Positions 1-7,832 of a stretch of 13,069 bases of DNA are shown piece after piece. Position numbers and translations under genes: made by a program. The stretch's first letter is position 1, and each line of letters opens with the position of its first letter. The notes under the pieces are model-generated. The model searched no databases, was not told the DNA's origin, and saw only the letters and a list, made by a program, of their open reading frames with translations. Origin of the DNA: Elusimicrobia bacterium UBA4817 (lineage in GTDB: Bacteria > Elusimicrobiota > UBA8919); assembly GCA_002402375.1 (NCBI GenBank), contig DHFT01000017.1, forward strand, positions 1 to 13,069, in the 5' to 3' direction.

Positions 1-23
1 CCCAGTTTTTGGGGGTGGGGTCA
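1..23 (+). mobile_element. Right terminus of an IS3-family-like element, entering from the left of the window
   Basis: The first 23 bases end in GGGGTGGGGTCA. The right end of the IS3-family transposase remnant at 10219-10230 reads GGGGTAGGGTCA, so the two agree at 11 of 12 positions and lie in the same orientation. Read on the minus strand the sequence begins TGACCCCACCCCC, which resembles the TGACC-type inverted repeats of one IS3 subgroup as I remember them. The terminal TGA coincides exactly with the stop codon of the clostripain-like gene. The body of the element would lie outside the window, so this is an inference from the terminal sequence alone. Confidence 0.5.
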
Positions 24-1643
24 ATACGGCGGGAAATATACTGTTATACCATGCGATTGTGGTTTATCCGTTCCTTTTATTCTATACAAAACTGCACTGT
101 CAATAGCGGTCATACAATTGTATGCTTGTTGTTGAGTCCAAGAATCGGTTGATTTGTCCATCAGTAGTTTAGAAAAATCGTAAATGTCAAATGCATAAGT
201 GCTCTCATCTCCTTCTCCACCTTTACCATAATTTTCTGTGTTTTTATTTACCTCTGCTATTTTAAGCCAGTCGGTACGAGTACCTATTGCACCTTCTCCA
301 GATAAAAGTTGTTTCATTGCAGAAGCAAGTCCGTTAAGTGCCGTTTCAACCTGTGCAACTTTTTCTAAATCAATTACGGAAAGGGTGATTCCTAATCCTT
401 GATTTTTTCTATCTTCTTCAGTTGCTTGGTCAAAAGATGATTTGTAAGAATCGGCGATTTTTCTTCCTAAATCCTGTGGTGTTGTATTAAGATTGTTTTT
501 GAGATAAGTCAAAATCTGGTCATACTGCCAGCCGAAACCCGGTTCTATTTCTTCAGAAGCGACATAAATTTTCCCGTATTGTTTCATTATATGAAGCGTC
601 TGTATATCTGCCTGAAGACAGGCATCAAAACCGATTAAGTCAAATTTGTTTATTCCAGTTTTTTGTGTCGCTTCAAGCATCGCAGAATCAATATCTTCAA
701 GTGAAAGAATAGCATCGTCACTTGTTGTTTCATCAGTCCCAAATCCAGTCCAAGCAGCACCATGGTCGCCAAATATCAAAACATATTTATCTGCGGGATA
801 GTTTGTAACAGCCCACTGAATAAATCCCGAAAGTGTTGCCGAGGACGCCATATCCACTTCGCCTAAATCCGCTTTTTCTTCAAGCGAACCCTGTCTCATA
901 TAAAATCTTTTTGCCGTTGTCCAGTTGGGAATATTTAATACAGCCTCGTTGGAATAATTTTCATTTGGCTTGTGGTTATCCGTTTCTCCTTTCGGATGTC
1001 TGTCAAACTGAACAACAACATTTAGATTTGATGTAGAACCAACCTGTGCCATTTCTTTCAAATCCTCAAGAGCACAACCTTCCAAATCGTTATCATAAGA
1101 CATAAAACTCATAACCGTCCATTTTTTGGAAAAACTGGAAGTTGGTCCCGTCATTTCAATTGTTGCAGGTGTACCAATCGCTGGAAGGCTAGTTGTATCA
1201 AAAGCACTGAAATAATAAGTATAACTTGCCGTCGGCAACACAACCGCATATTCATAAACTCTGCCTACTGAAAAGGTATTGCTATCAACCGCAACCATTG
1301 TAAAAGGATTTGTTGAAATTGCTATTCCATCTTTCTCTATATGTAATTTTGGATAACCAGTTTTCGGAGCATTGTTATCACTATCAGTATATTTTATTCT
1401 GAAATAGTATGTTGTATTCGCATCACCTGTTTCCGGGTCAAGCCCATCAGAGACATAATTTCCTGCTCCAAGCCATGATAAAACAGGATTGTGCATTGTT
1501 TCTTCATATACTTTCTTTTCAATTTTTTCATCTAACTTTTGCGATTGTTTTTTAATCGCGTTTGTTATTCCGAAATTAAATCCTGCATCCGTTTTTACCG
1601 ATAAAACCGACAACATAAAAATCGCTAAAATTATTTTTTTCAT
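21..1643 (-). CDS. Exported clostripain-like cysteine peptidase (family C11), probably truncated at its C-terminus
   Basis: The product is a 540-aa predicted secreted protease. The start at 1643 is preferred over an upstream in-frame ATG (1667) because GGAGG lies just before it and it opens directly into a signal peptide (MKKIILAIFMLSVLSVKTDA). Residues of about 50-165 form a beta-rich Ig-like or 'LSW..NY.SDGLDPETGD' domain. The peptidase C11 domain follows, with the catalytic His in FGDHGAAW (about residue 294) and the nucleophile Cys in IGFDAC (about 342). Clostripain family enzymes cleave after Arg or Lys. The protein stops at GITVYFPPY. In relatives I know, this strand is followed by a further segment of roughly 20-40 residues, so the 3' end seems to be lost where an IS end begins. 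It is the second gene after the barrel/TPR gene, 25 bp downstream. Whether the truncated enzyme is active is unknown. Confidence 0.85.
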   Translation of the reverse strand: MKKIILAIFMLSVLSVKTDAGFNFGITNAIKKQSQKLDEKIEKKVYEETMHNPVLSWLGAGNYVSDGLDPETGDANTTYYFRIKYTDSDNNAPKTGYPKLHIEKDGIAISTNPFTMVAVDSNTFSVGRVYEYAVVLPTASYTYYFSAFDTTSLPAIGTPATIEMTGPTSSFSKKWTVMSFMSYDNDLEGCALEDLKEMAQVGSTSNLNVVVQFDRHPKGETDNHKPNENYSNEAVLNIPNWTTAKRFYMRQGSLEEKADLGEVDMASSATLSGFIQWAVTNYPADKYVLIFGDHGAAWTGFGTDETTSDDAILSLEDIDSAMLEATQKTGINKFDLIGFDACLQADIQTLHIMKQYGKIYVASEEIEPGFGWQYDQILTYLKNNLNTTPQDLGRKIADSYKSSFDQATEEDRKNQGLGITLSVIDLEKVAQVETALNGLASAMKQLLSGEGAIGTRTDWLKIAEVNKNTENYGKGGEGDESTYAFDIYDFSKLLMDKSTDSWTQQQAYNCMTAIDSAVLYRIKGTDKPQSHGITVYFPPY

Positions 1644-1668
1644 TATTTCGCCTCCGGTTTCAAACATT

Positions 1669-2445
1669 TTATTTCCCCTTTATTTTATACACTTCCGAGT
1701 TCTGTGTTTCATTACTTGTATCTTGAGAAGTTTCCGAAGTTTCTGAATCAGTTCCGGACAACATTTTTTTACATCTTTCAATTCTATCAAGTGATTCTTT
1801 ATGATTGGAATCGTATTTCAAAACCTCATTGAACTCATTTATCGCCCATTCATATTTGCCCATCTGCATATATTTGGTGCCTTTGTTGAAATATTTAGAC
1901 ATCAACACTTTTTTTTCGTCCTTATTCATTTGTGACATATCTTTTTTACCCGTAGGAATTTTGGTTGTTTTTTCTTTATTTCCCGTGCCAAAATAATAAT
2001 TCACGCCTGCATTAAAAACCCACTGAACGCCGCTGGAAGAAATATCCCTACTGGTATCCATAAGCCCGACAAACATCGGACCGATATCCAAATTCAGTGT
2101 TAAATTTTTTGCAATAAAATACTCGCTGCCTATAAAACAACCGAAGGCATAACCCTCGCCGTTACCGGATTCAACCCAAGATGATTGAAACAAAACATAG
2201 TCGGCTTCGCCTGAAACATAAAAAACGGCTTTATCCTCGGGATTGAAATAATGATTGAGCCGCAGACCGCCGACCAAAACATCCGGGTCATATGCGCCTC
2301 TTGTCTCAATAGATGTTTTTGACGTAATACCGTATTTCAAAGAAAAATACGGATACCCTACGCCGATGCCAAAGGTCTTATTAAGGTCATCTGCATAACA
2401 AAAATATTGTGAGAGCAAAATTAAAACACAGAAAACTTTTCGCAT
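1669..2445 (-). CDS. Predicted outer-membrane beta-barrel protein with C-terminal TPR motif
   Basis: The product is a 258-aa exported protein. The ATG at 2445 is chosen because it follows AGGGGGTGGAG and starts a signal peptide (MRKVFCVLILLSQYFCYA, probable cleavage before DD). An alternative ATG at 2511 would place the promoter inside the gene. Residues of about 20-155 alternate hydrophobic and polar residues with many Tyr, Gly and Phe and contain strand-like stretches such as YVSGEADYVLF and FNAGVNYYFGTG, as in small outer-membrane barrels. A basic linker leads to one clear TPR-like helix pair (KYFNKGTKYMQMGKYEWAI and onward), then a Ser/Thr/Glu-rich tail. I cannot assign a named family. 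It is the first gene of an operon with the protease, so a role in protease secretion or surface display is possible but only an inference. Confidence 0.7.
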   Translation of the reverse strand: MRKVFCVLILLSQYFCYADDLNKTFGIGVGYPYFSLKYGITSKTSIETRGAYDPDVLVGGLRLNHYFNPEDKAVFYVSGEADYVLFQSSWVESGNGEGYAFGCFIGSEYFIAKNLTLNLDIGPMFVGLMDTSRDISSSGVQWVFNAGVNYYFGTGNKEKTTKIPTGKKDMSQMNKDEKKVLMSKYFNKGTKYMQMGKYEWAINEFNEVLKYDSNHKESLDRIERCKKMLSGTDSETSETSQDTSNETQNSEVYKIKGK

Positions 2446-2482
2446 ACTCCACCCCCTAATATAGCCATTTTTTACTGAATTT

Positions 2483-2511
2483 ATTATAGTAATAATAACT
2501 CTTTTTGTCAA
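2483..2511 (-). promoter_or_regulatory. Consensus sigma-70 promoter for the barrel/protease operon
   Basis: On the minus strand TTGACA (2506-2511) and TATAAT (2483-2488) are both perfect consensus hexamers separated by exactly 17 bp. They lie about 40 bp upstream of the ATG at 2445. Such a strong basal promoter usually needs repression, and repeat sequences lie in its spacer and just upstream. Confidence 0.85.
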
Positions 2512-2543
2512 TAATAAAATAAACTCTTTTGGTTTATTATATT
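2497..2543. promoter_or_regulatory. Candidate operator repeats in the divergent barrel/XRE intergenic region
   Basis: The 9-mer AACTCTTTT occurs at 2497-2505, inside the -35/-10 spacer of the minus-strand promoter, and again at 2522-2530, 25 bp further on. The second copy is centred in an inverted repeat: left arm 2513-2524 (AATAAAATAAAC), 7-bp spacer, right arm 2532-2543 (GTTTATTATATT), pairing at 11 of 12 positions. These positions suit a dimeric XRE-type repressor controlling the barrel operon and possibly itself. The AT-rich composition raises the chance of coincidental symmetry. Confidence 0.45.
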
Positions 2544-2556
2544 TCGGCTGGACTTT

Positions 2557-2565
2557 TGCTATTAT
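2557..2565 (+). promoter_or_regulatory. Possible extended -10 promoter of the XRE gene
   Basis: TGCTATTAT matches an extended -10 element (TGN followed by TATTAT). No good -35 is visible at the expected distance. A transcript starting near 2572 would have a leader of under 10 nt, although AGGGG lies at 2570-2574 before the ATG at 2580. The call is weak. Confidence 0.3.
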
Positions 2566-2579
2566 GATTAGGGGTTTTT

Positions 2580-2936
2580 ATGGAAAATGAACTGATAAAG
2601 CGAATAGGCAGACAGATAAAAGAAGCACGAATGCGACAAAAAATGACTCAGGAGGAACTTGCGGAGGAAACGGAAATTTCTACGAGTTTTCTGGGAATGA
2701 TTGAAAGAGGGCAGAGAATTCCCAGTTTAATGACTATTTCCAAAATCTGCAATTCACTGAACATATCTGTTGATGAACTACTGGGATTAAAACCTGAAAT
2801 ACTGAAGGAAAGAAAAACAAAATACTCCGCGGGGAATAAAGATGTTATGTTGGAAAAAGTAATCCGACTGCTCAAAAACAAAAAAGATGACGATAAAGAA
2901 CTCGCCTTAAAAATCCTTAAAAAACTATTTCGCTGA
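2580..2936 (+). CDS. XRE-family (HTH_3) transcriptional regulator
   Basis: The product is a 118-aa DNA-binding protein. Residues of about 8-64 form a classic five-helix Cro/C1-type helix-turn-helix: IGRQIKEARMRQKMTQEELA, then ISTSFLGMIERGQRIPS, then ISKICNSLNISVDELL. The rest is a short charged, Lys-rich helix (DVMLEKVIRLLKNKKDDD) that may help dimerisation. AGGGG lies just upstream of the ATG. It is transcribed divergently from the barrel/protease operon across a 134-bp gap holding a strong promoter and repeats, so it is the likely local regulator; that is inferred from position. Its TGA stop ends one base before the stop codon of the convergent mogA-like gene, leaving no spacer. Confidence 0.9.
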   Translation: MENELIKRIGRQIKEARMRQKMTQEELAEETEISTSFLGMIERGQRIPSLMTISKICNSLNISVDELLGLKPEILKERKTKYSAGNKDVMLEKVIRLLKNKKDDDKELALKILKKLFR

Positions 2937-3411
2937 TTATTTATGTTCCGTTTTGCCGTGAATAATTTCTATCGCGTGAGGGATTGACGGCAGAATAATT
3001 TTCAGGTTTTCCCGGACTGCTTTTTCGGCGCCGGGAAGATTGATGATGAGCGTTTTCTTTCTTAATCCGGAAATTCCCCGCGATAAAATGGAATGTTTCG
3101 CATCCTTAAAACTTGTCAGACGCATTATTTCGGAAAAGCCCGGAACATATCTGTCAATGACTTCTTCCGTTGCTTCCGGCGTAACATCACGCGGGGCAAG
3201 ACCGGTACCGCCGGTCGTAAAAATCAAATCCAGTTTCAGTTTGTCTGACCAGTTTATCAGTTTTTCGGATATAATATTTCGCTCATCGGGAACAATTTCG
3301 TATTTTATAACTTCTCCGCCGATTTCTTTCACAATTTCCTTAATTGCATCGCCGGAAGTGTCAATCCTTTCGCCCTTTGAACCCTTGTCGCTGCATGTAA
3401 GAATTCCGATT

Positions 3412-3419
<8 letters not shown>
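2937..3419 (-). CDS. MogA/MoaB-type molybdopterin adenylyltransferase
   Basis: The product is a 160-aa cytoplasmic enzyme of the MoCF-binding fold. This family adenylylates molybdopterin before molybdenum insertion (MogA), or is the related MoaB. Visible motifs are IGILTCSDKGSKGERIDTSG at the N-terminus, the nucleotide/pterin loop TTGGTG (about 68-73), PRDVTPEA (77-84) and INLPG (126-130). The start at 3419 is preferred over an upstream ATG at 3443 because the protein begins normally at MIKIGILTCSD. The ATG sits inside ATGATTAA, so the gene overlaps the MOSC gene by 8 bp and is probably translationally coupled. It is the last gene of the moaA-moaC-MOSC-mog operon. Motifs alone do not separate MogA from MoaB securely. 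Confidence 0.88.
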
Positions 3420-3890
<471 letters not shown>

Positions 3891-3903
<13 letters not shown>

Positions 3904-4358
3904 ATTCCGGATTTTCCTCCGCGCTTTTCAAGAAGCCGAATGTCTGTTATCTCAGCCGACCTGTCAACCGCTTTGACCATATCGTAAATAGTAAGCCCGG
4001 TGACAGCAACCATCGTCAGAGCCTCCATTTCACATCCTGTCGTATCAAATACTTTGACTTCAGAAATTATTTTAATGCCATCTTTCAGAAATGAAAATTT
4101 TACATCGCTATACGTAATTTTGAGCGGATGGGTAAGCGGGATCAAACTGCTTGTGCTTTTTGCCGACATTATTGCTGCCAGTTTCGCCGTAGTAAAAACG
4201 TCTCCTTTTTTTATTTCGCTTTTTTTGATTTTTTCAACCGTTTCCGACGACATTTTTACAGTTGCTTCCGCTTTTGCATACCTTAAAGTCGCCTGCTTTT
4301 GAGAAACATCTACCATCCGTGCTTTTCCCTTTTTATCAAGATGCGAAAAATTTTTCAT
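3891..4358 (-). CDS. moaC: Cyclic pyranopterin monophosphate synthase MoaC
   Basis: The product is a 155-aa cytoplasmic enzyme that converts the MoaA product (3',8-cyclo-7,8-dihydroGTP) to cyclic pyranopterin monophosphate in molybdopterin synthesis. Family signatures run the full length: FSHLDKKGKARMVDVS, TTAKLAAIMSAK, SLIPLTHPL, CEMEALTMVAVTGLTIYDM and DIRLLEKRGGKSG. His77, the acidic EMEA residues, Asp126, Lys129 and Lys145 match catalytic positions of the E. coli enzyme. The cysteine before that His in E. coli (LCHPL) is Thr here. GGAGG precedes the ATG at a normal distance. The gene follows moaA after a 137-bp palindromic gap and overlaps the MOSC gene by 13 bp. Confidence 0.95.
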
Positions 4359-4379
4359 TTATTTTATTACCTCCACTCA

Positions 4380-4488
4380 TCGCAAGTGAGCAAGAAATTT
4401 TTGAAGAGCCTCAATTTGCGACCTATACCCTACAGGAGCAAATTGCAGAACGAGTTCTGACGAGTGTCTCAAAAAAATTTGCTTGCGA
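4380..4488. repeat. Imperfect long palindrome between moaA and moaC
   Basis: The 109-bp element starts with TCGCAAG and ends with the related CTTGCGA. Inside are an AAATTTTTGA / TCAAAAAAATTT pair and a perfect CAATTTGC (4412-4419) / GCAAATTG (4438-4445) pair. A separate small hairpin, CAGAAC-GA-GTTCTG (4446-4459), sits on the right arm. It fills nearly the whole moaA-moaC gap and would fold strongly as RNA on either strand. It could be a mobile palindromic repeat, an attenuator or an mRNA-stability element. No sequence match to a Moco riboswitch is apparent, and its position between genes does not fit a leader of moaA. Confidence 0.65.
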
Positions 4489-4495
4489 GCGATTT

Positions 4496-5449
4496 TTATC
4501 CCCCGATACCAACCATACTTTTTACTGCCATACAATCCCGCGGATTTTCAAAAGTATGTTTTTCCGGTTTGTTTTTCACCGCTTCAAAAAAAAGATTTTT
4601 TATTTCTTCATCGGAGGCACAATTACGAACCGCTTTTTTCACATCAACGAAATCTAACGAACTTAAACAAGGCAGCAATTTACCGTCGGAAGTAAGCCGC
4701 AGACGATTACACTTTCGGCAAAACGGAAAAGTCAACGCCGAGATAAATCCTATCGTCGCACCGTTCATTTTATAGTGCCTGCCGGGGCCAAAGCCCTCAA
4801 CATCCGTCGGAATTAAATTATATTTCATCTTACAACTTTTTTCAAGAGCAACTAGTTGATTTGTTCTATACCCGGCAAACGGAAGATGTTCTATAAATCT
4901 TACTACCAACCCGTTTGTTTTGGCAAATTCAATAAAAGTTTTTATATCCTCTTCGGACGTGTCCGGCAGGACAACGGCATTTATTTTGAGCGGTTCAAAA
5001 CCGAGGGCTTTTGCTTTTACAATTCCGTTTATAACTTTTTTAAGAACACCGCCGCGGGTAATTTCAGAAAACTTTTTTTCCGATAATGTATCCAAACTTA
5101 CATTTATTCTTTTGACACCTGCTTTTTTCAAATCATCTGCGAAATCGCCAAGCAGTATCCCGTTTGTGGTAACCGAAAAATCAACTTTTCTATGAGACAA
5201 TTCGGAAAGAAATCCTATAATTCCTTTTCGGACAAGCGGTTCGCCGCCGGTTACGCGGATTTTTTTTATTCCGAGAGTGATTGCAACATCAACAATTTTC
5301 AGAATTTCTTCATAACGGAGAATTTCACTGTGCGGTATGGTTTCAACGCCTTTTTCGGGCATACAATAAACGCACCGCAAATTACACCTGTCCGTAACCG
5401 AAATCCGAAGGTAATCAATAGTTCTCCCGAATTTGTCTATGAGTTTCAT
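4496..5449 (-). CDS. moaA: GTP 3',8-cyclase MoaA (radical SAM)
   Basis: The product is a 317-aa radical-SAM enzyme performing the first step of molybdenum cofactor synthesis, conversion of GTP to 3',8-cyclo-7,8-dihydroGTP. The N-terminal cluster motif is TDRCNLRCVYCMPE (Cys22, Cys26, Cys29) and GGEP is at 68-71. The SAM-binding strands TTNGILL and INVSLDTL follow. The C-terminal GTP-binding cluster is FPFCRKCNRLRLTSDGKLLPC (Cys244, Cys247, Cys261), and the protein ends with the characteristic Gly-Gly. Length is slightly shorter than the usual ~330. No Shine-Dalgarno sequence precedes the ATG. A terminator at 5491-5525 separates it from the upstream lipoprotein gene, so it probably has its own promoter in 5450-5490, which I could not define. 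Confidence 0.96.
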   Translation of the reverse strand: MKLIDKFGRTIDYLRISVTDRCNLRCVYCMPEKGVETIPHSEILRYEEILKIVDVAITLGIKKIRVTGGEPLVRKGIIGFLSELSHRKVDFSVTTNGILLGDFADDLKKAGVKRINVSLDTLSEKKFSEITRGGVLKKVINGIVKAKALGFEPLKINAVVLPDTSEEDIKTFIEFAKTNGLVVRFIEHLPFAGYRTNQLVALEKSCKMKYNLIPTDVEGFGPGRHYKMNGATIGFISALTFPFCRKCNRLRLTSDGKLLPCLSSLDFVDVKKAVRNCASDEEIKNLFFEAVKNKPEKHTFENPRDCMAVKSMVGIGG

Positions 5450-5490
5450 ATAAGATTGATGATTTTTCTATAATCTGATTTTTTGTTAAG

Positions 5491-5525
5491 AAAAAAGGCG
5501 AACAGAAAAATCCGCCGCCTTTTTT
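5491..5525 (-). terminator. Rho-independent terminator after the lipoprotein gene (bidirectional shape)
   Basis: AAAAAAGGCG (5491-5500) is the reverse complement of CGCCTTTTTT (5516-5525) with a 15-nt loop. It lies 14 bp past the lipoprotein stop codon. The A and T tracts on both sides would allow termination on either strand. It separates the membrane operon from moaA. Confidence 0.8.
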
Positions 5526-5538
5526 GTTGAGCAATATA

Positions 5539-5664
5539 TTACTTCGCCGGTGTTTCAGGAGCCATCGGCGCTGCGGGAGTTTCGGGTGCCGCAGGCGCTT
5601 CTGCTTTTTTACAGCCGGATATTACTACTGTTGCCAGAAGAAGAACCAAAATCATTTTTTTCAT
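5539..5664 (-). CDS. Small Ala/Pro-rich lipoprotein (41 aa)
   Basis: This short gene encodes a 41-aa protein. A signal peptide (MKKMILVLLLATVVISGC) ends in the lipobox VISGC, with Cys18 as the expected lipidated residue. The 24-residue mature part is Lys-Lys followed by a low-complexity Ala/Pro/Glu tail in which APETPA occurs twice. The ATG is preceded by AAAGGAGGTGA, an exceptionally full Shine-Dalgarno match, so translation should be strong. It begins 23 bp after the stop of the membrane aminopropyltransferase-like gene and ends just before a terminator, making it the last gene of that operon. Such short lipoproteins are often missed in annotation. Function is unknown; the size and tail resemble entericidin-like or spacer lipoproteins only loosely. 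Confidence 0.85.
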   Translation of the reverse strand: MKKMILVLLLATVVISGCKKAEAPAAPETPAAPMAPETPAK

Positions 5665-5687
5665 TTTATCTCACCTCCTTTTACTGG

Positions 5688-7832
5688 TTATTTTACAAAA
5701 AAAATAAAAAATATCAACAAAAATAAACATAACGCCACAAAAAAACATGTAGCGGTAATGCCGAACAAAGGAATAAAAATTAAACTTACCAAAACGGAAC
5801 CGATAAGTGCCCCTAACAAATCCAAAGCGTAAAATTTCCCGATTCTGTTTTCAGTCACTGCAAGCGGAAAAATAAATCCTATAAAAAAACCTGCTATGGA
5901 AACAAATAAATAAAAAAGATATTCGGATACAAATAATTTATTTATTGATATAAACGTTAAAATCAGAGAAAAAAGAGCCATGCAAATTATTGTTAGTTTA
6001 ACTGTATTTATAGTTTTCTCTAAAAACCTTTTTGACAGAAAACTCCCGACGCCTATCCCTAAAAGATTAACCGCTAACAGGACTCCGATTTTCTGATATA
6101 CGTATCCATATACCGACTGAAAAGCAAAAATTATTGCCAGCGCCAATACCATAGAAGCGCAACTGACTACGACAACAACCGACTCGTAAAGGCGTTTTTT
6201 TATCCTTACAAATAATAAAACTATGAAAAAATATAATGAAATCATGGAAACAAATATAGTGTTTGCGGCTGAATATATATCTGTTTTTGAAAATAATTTT
6301 AGCGAAGCATCACCAAAAAAAGAAAGCCACAATTTTAACCCGTATAAATAACTTACCGGACGAAAATCTGTATTATACGAAACCTCTTTTTGTTTTTCAT
6401 TCACCCATTGCTCAAGGTTTTCCAATCTGTCATATCTTAAAATATAATCAATATAAAAACGGGTCAGATATTTTAACTCAATGTTTTTTCCGGCAATTTT
6501 TCTTTTTATCATCTCGGAGGTTATGTTATGTTTCTCCGATGAACAGATAAAATAGTTATTTGATGCGGGGATAACCTCGCAATAACTAAAAACACTTTTT
6601 ACCGTCTTAAAAACAGAAGCGGTTAGTTCTTTTTGCTCATCCGACATATAATTTTCCGACGATAAAAGCGGAAAAATAAAAAGTCCTTTTTCCGATAAAA
6701 TATTTTTTACTTCCAAAAAAAACTCTTTTGTGAAATATCTGTTGGCAAGACCGGTTAAAGGCGGAGAAGCATCCAGAATAACACAATCGTATTTATCCGT
6801 CGTTCTTTTTATAAAAAATCTGCCGTCTGCTGAAATAACTTTTACTCTTGAATTTCCCAACAAACTCCTTATCCTGTCATCGGCGTATTTTTTCAACAAT
6901 TCAACAAGGACGGAATTCTGCTCCACATAAACAATTTTTTTAACGGGATATTTCGATATTTCTCTTATATCATTCAAGCCGCCGCCTAATAATAAGATAT
7001 TTTTATATTCGTAAGATAATAAAAGCGGGATGTGGGTTATTTCTTCGTCTTTGGCGGATGAAACGGTTGAATAAACTTTGTTTGAATTTTCGTAAAAATC
7101 AATCGCGTCCTCATTTTTTAAAACAGTGATTTTGCCGTAAATAGAGTCCTTTGTTTCAAGGACATTGAACGGCTTCCATTGATGTGATATTAAAAATTTT
7201 TCTAAACTGTCTGATTTATAAAATAGCGGAACAATCAAAATCAAAAATAATAAATATCTTTTTGAGAAATAAACTGAAAGCGAAATAAAAATCAAAGCAG
7301 AAAAAATCAAACTTATCAGAAGCGGGCTAAAATACCTAACCAACAAAATACTTGTCAAAAAACCGCCGAAAACGCATCCTGCTATTTCAACGGCGTATAA
7401 TCTGCTGATTGGCAAAACAACAGACCTTCCGGAAAGATTTAACATATTCACACAATAAACAAACCACAATCCGAAAATTAGGCAAACCAAAAAAACAGCA
7501 AAAAAAGAAAATGAAAACGCAGAGAGCAATCCGAGCATTTCGGTAGGGGTTTTCTGAAAAAATCTTCTTAAAAATCCGACTAAAAATATATTTGCAGGAA
7601 TAATAAATGCGGAAGAAAAAACCAAGTATTCAAAAATTTTTTTTATGTTTCCGATTCTCTTCACAAAAATTTCGCCTATATAAGAAGCAATTCCGACCGT
7701 AAGCATCCAGTTAAAAAGAAATATGCCTATTATCAGTTCATTATCGGAAAATATAACTAAAAATTCCCTCAAAAGCAATGTCTGAAAACCAAGTGAAATA
7801 AAACCGAGTATAAACAGAAAAACAAAAATCAT
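5688..7832 (-). CDS. Fused multi-pass membrane protein with spermidine-synthase-like domain
   Basis: The product is a 714-aa inner-membrane protein of the 'fused MFS/spermidine synthase' type. About six or seven hydrophobic helices (residues 1-205) precede a soluble Rossmann methyltransferase-like domain (about 225-450), followed by five or six more helices (about 525-714). The soluble part shows the aminopropyltransferase pattern: NILLLGGGLNDIREI for the SAM-type glycine loop, IVYVEQ for the acidic residue after strand 2, ISADGRFFI, and YDCVILDASPP with the catalytic-type Asp. Differences from classical SpeE are GGGLND in place of GGGDGG and VEQ in place of the usual VEID, so the substrate may not be putrescine. 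It overlaps the CcdA-like gene by 4 bp (ATGA), indicating tight co-translation, and is followed by the small lipoprotein gene. Confidence 0.82.
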   Translation of the reverse strand: MIFVFLFILGFISLGFQTLLLREFLVIFSDNELIIGIFLFNWMLTVGIASYIGEIFVKRIGNIKKIFEYLVFSSAFIIPANIFLVGFLRRFFQKTPTEMLGLLSAFSFSFFAVFLVCLIFGLWFVYCVNMLNLSGRSVVLPISRLYAVEIAGCVFGGFLTSILLVRYFSPLLISLIFSALIFISLSVYFSKRYLLFLILIVPLFYKSDSLEKFLISHQWKPFNVLETKDSIYGKITVLKNEDAIDFYENSNKVYSTVSSAKDEEITHIPLLLSYEYKNILLLGGGLNDIREISKYPVKKIVYVEQNSVLVELLKKYADDRIRSLLGNSRVKVISADGRFFIKRTTDKYDCVILDASPPLTGLANRYFTKEFFLEVKNILSEKGLFIFPLLSSENYMSDEQKELTASVFKTVKSVFSYCEVIPASNNYFICSSEKHNITSEMIKRKIAGKNIELKYLTRFYIDYILRYDRLENLEQWVNEKQKEVSYNTDFRPVSYLYGLKLWLSFFGDASLKLFSKTDIYSAANTIFVSMISLYFFIVLLFVRIKKRLYESVVVVVSCASMVLALAIIFAFQSVYGYVYQKIGVLLAVNLLGIGVGSFLSKRFLEKTINTVKLTIICMALFSLILTFISINKLFVSEYLFYLFVSIAGFFIGFIFPLAVTENRIGKFYALDLLGALIGSVLVSLIFIPLFGITATCFFVALCLFLLIFFIFFVK

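Noticed and set aside
833..1036. A plus-strand reading frame inside the protease gene
   Set aside because: It is opposite a well-supported protease domain, has no ribosome binding site or recognisable motif, and looks like an antisense shadow.
5450..5490. A molybdenum-cofactor riboswitch in front of moaA
   Set aside because: Only about 40 bp separate the upstream terminator from the start codon, too short for that class, and no matching hairpin set is visible.
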